A DNA stretch of 33,014 nt from the NCBI GenBank assembly GCA_023431285.1, contig JAEYXN010000094.1:1-33014 (forward strand), given 5' to 3'. Made by a program: the position numbers and the translations under genes. Below the pieces are notes generated by a model. It saw only the letters and a list, made by a program, of their open reading frames with translations. It was not told the origin of the DNA and did no database searches. Positions 32,821-33,014 of the stretch are shown in pieces (within the stretch, counting starts at the first letter, position 1; each line of letters starts with the position of its first letter). Origin of the DNA: Bacteroidota bacterium. Lineage in GTDB: Bacteria > Bacteroidota > Bacteroidia > Cytophagales > Cyclobacteriaceae.

Positions 32821-33014
32821 GAAATAACCGGAACTGGAGAGCGGCAAAAAAGAAAAGAAAAACCTATGGATTTGGTGAGGTGTTTCTGAACCCCATAAAA
32901 GACAAGTTTTGAGCTGCCGCTAACCGCAACCTTCCTCTGTTAACATGCTTTTTGGGCGATGGCTCTTTCGATTGCTCGGAAGAGATGAGGCCTGATTTTG
33001 CTCAGAAGCTTCAC
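32821..33014. other. Right-edge region, no gene seen
   Basis: A 194-base stretch after the channel stop, starting with an A-rich run at 32846-32861. A 7-bp inverted repeat (AGCGGCA near 32839 and TGCCGCT near 32916) is too widely spaced to be a convincing hairpin. A 25-codon minus-strand frame touches the edge but cannot be judged. Confidence 0.3.

Noticed and set aside
32940..33014. A minus-strand frame entering from the right edge and ending in a TAA at 32940-32942
   Set aside because: 25 codons without a stop are expected by chance about a third of the time. The residues look plausible (Lys/Arg/Leu-rich) but cannot be tied to any family without sequence beyond the edge.
1..33014. CRISPR arrays, tRNA or rRNA genes, transposases, phage genes, toxin-antitoxin or defence modules
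   Set aside because: I looked for repeated spacers, cloverleaf-like or conserved RNA stretches and the usual protein families and saw none. The lamin-tail and VWA proteins are exported and lack nuclease or effector domains, so a defence role is not supported.

Overview
The window reads as ordinary chromosome from a member of the Bacteroidota, most likely a Cytophagales-type soil or aquatic bacterium. The signs are: promoters close to the Bacteroidota TAnnTTTG -7 consensus (at 1543-1550, 29875-29882 and, more weakly, near 23277); weak Shine-Dalgarno sequences; lipoproteins with a Cys lipobox; a Nudix-fold sugar regulator instead of a LacI or ROK one; a split transketolase; and a phosphoserine phosphatase-phosphoglycerate dehydrogenase fusion. 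I found no rRNA, tRNA, CRISPR array, insertion sequence or phage gene. The genus is not determinable from this sequence alone.

Layout. 1-2288: xylulokinase (minus, cut by the left edge), divergent from a Nudix-type (AraR/NrtR-like) regulator, with a clear 27-bp palindromic operator between them. 2298-5912: a beta-CASP ribonuclease (minus), then an MFS sugar-type permease and an exported SGNH hydrolase (plus). 5909-14917: a long minus-strand cluster, read in transcription order as glpF, glpK, glpD, ROK kinase, PfkB kinase, beta-phosphoglucomutase and GH65 phosphorylase. It handles glycerol (uptake, phosphorylation, oxidation to DHAP) and an alpha-glucoside (phosphorolysis to beta-glucose 1-phosphate, then glucose 6-phosphate). 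15009-19172: a tightly packed four-gene envelope operon made of a lamin-tail-domain lipoprotein, a DUF4956 membrane protein, an HlyD-type membrane fusion protein and a TolC-like outer-membrane protein. It has no recognisable pump and is the best candidate in the window for an undescribed system.

19353-24542: a PDZ/S41 protease lipoprotein (plus), an exported serine beta-lactamase-like protein carrying ankyrin repeats (minus), and a YbjJ-like MFS transporter (minus). 24734-28444: the two halves of transketolase, unusually separated by a strong terminator, a periplasmic VWA-domain protein and a small antisense membrane-protein ORF. 28742-33014: a small four-helix membrane protein, an ArsN2-like acetyltransferase, the SerB-SerA fusion, and a voltage-gated-type potassium channel ending in a zinc ribbon.

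The metabolic genes form a coherent set: xylulose 5-phosphate from xylulokinase feeds transketolase, the GH65/glp operon feeds glucose 6-phosphate and DHAP, and the SerA-SerB fusion drains 3-phosphoglycerate toward serine. All assignments are from reading the sequence and remembered family motifs; no database search was run.
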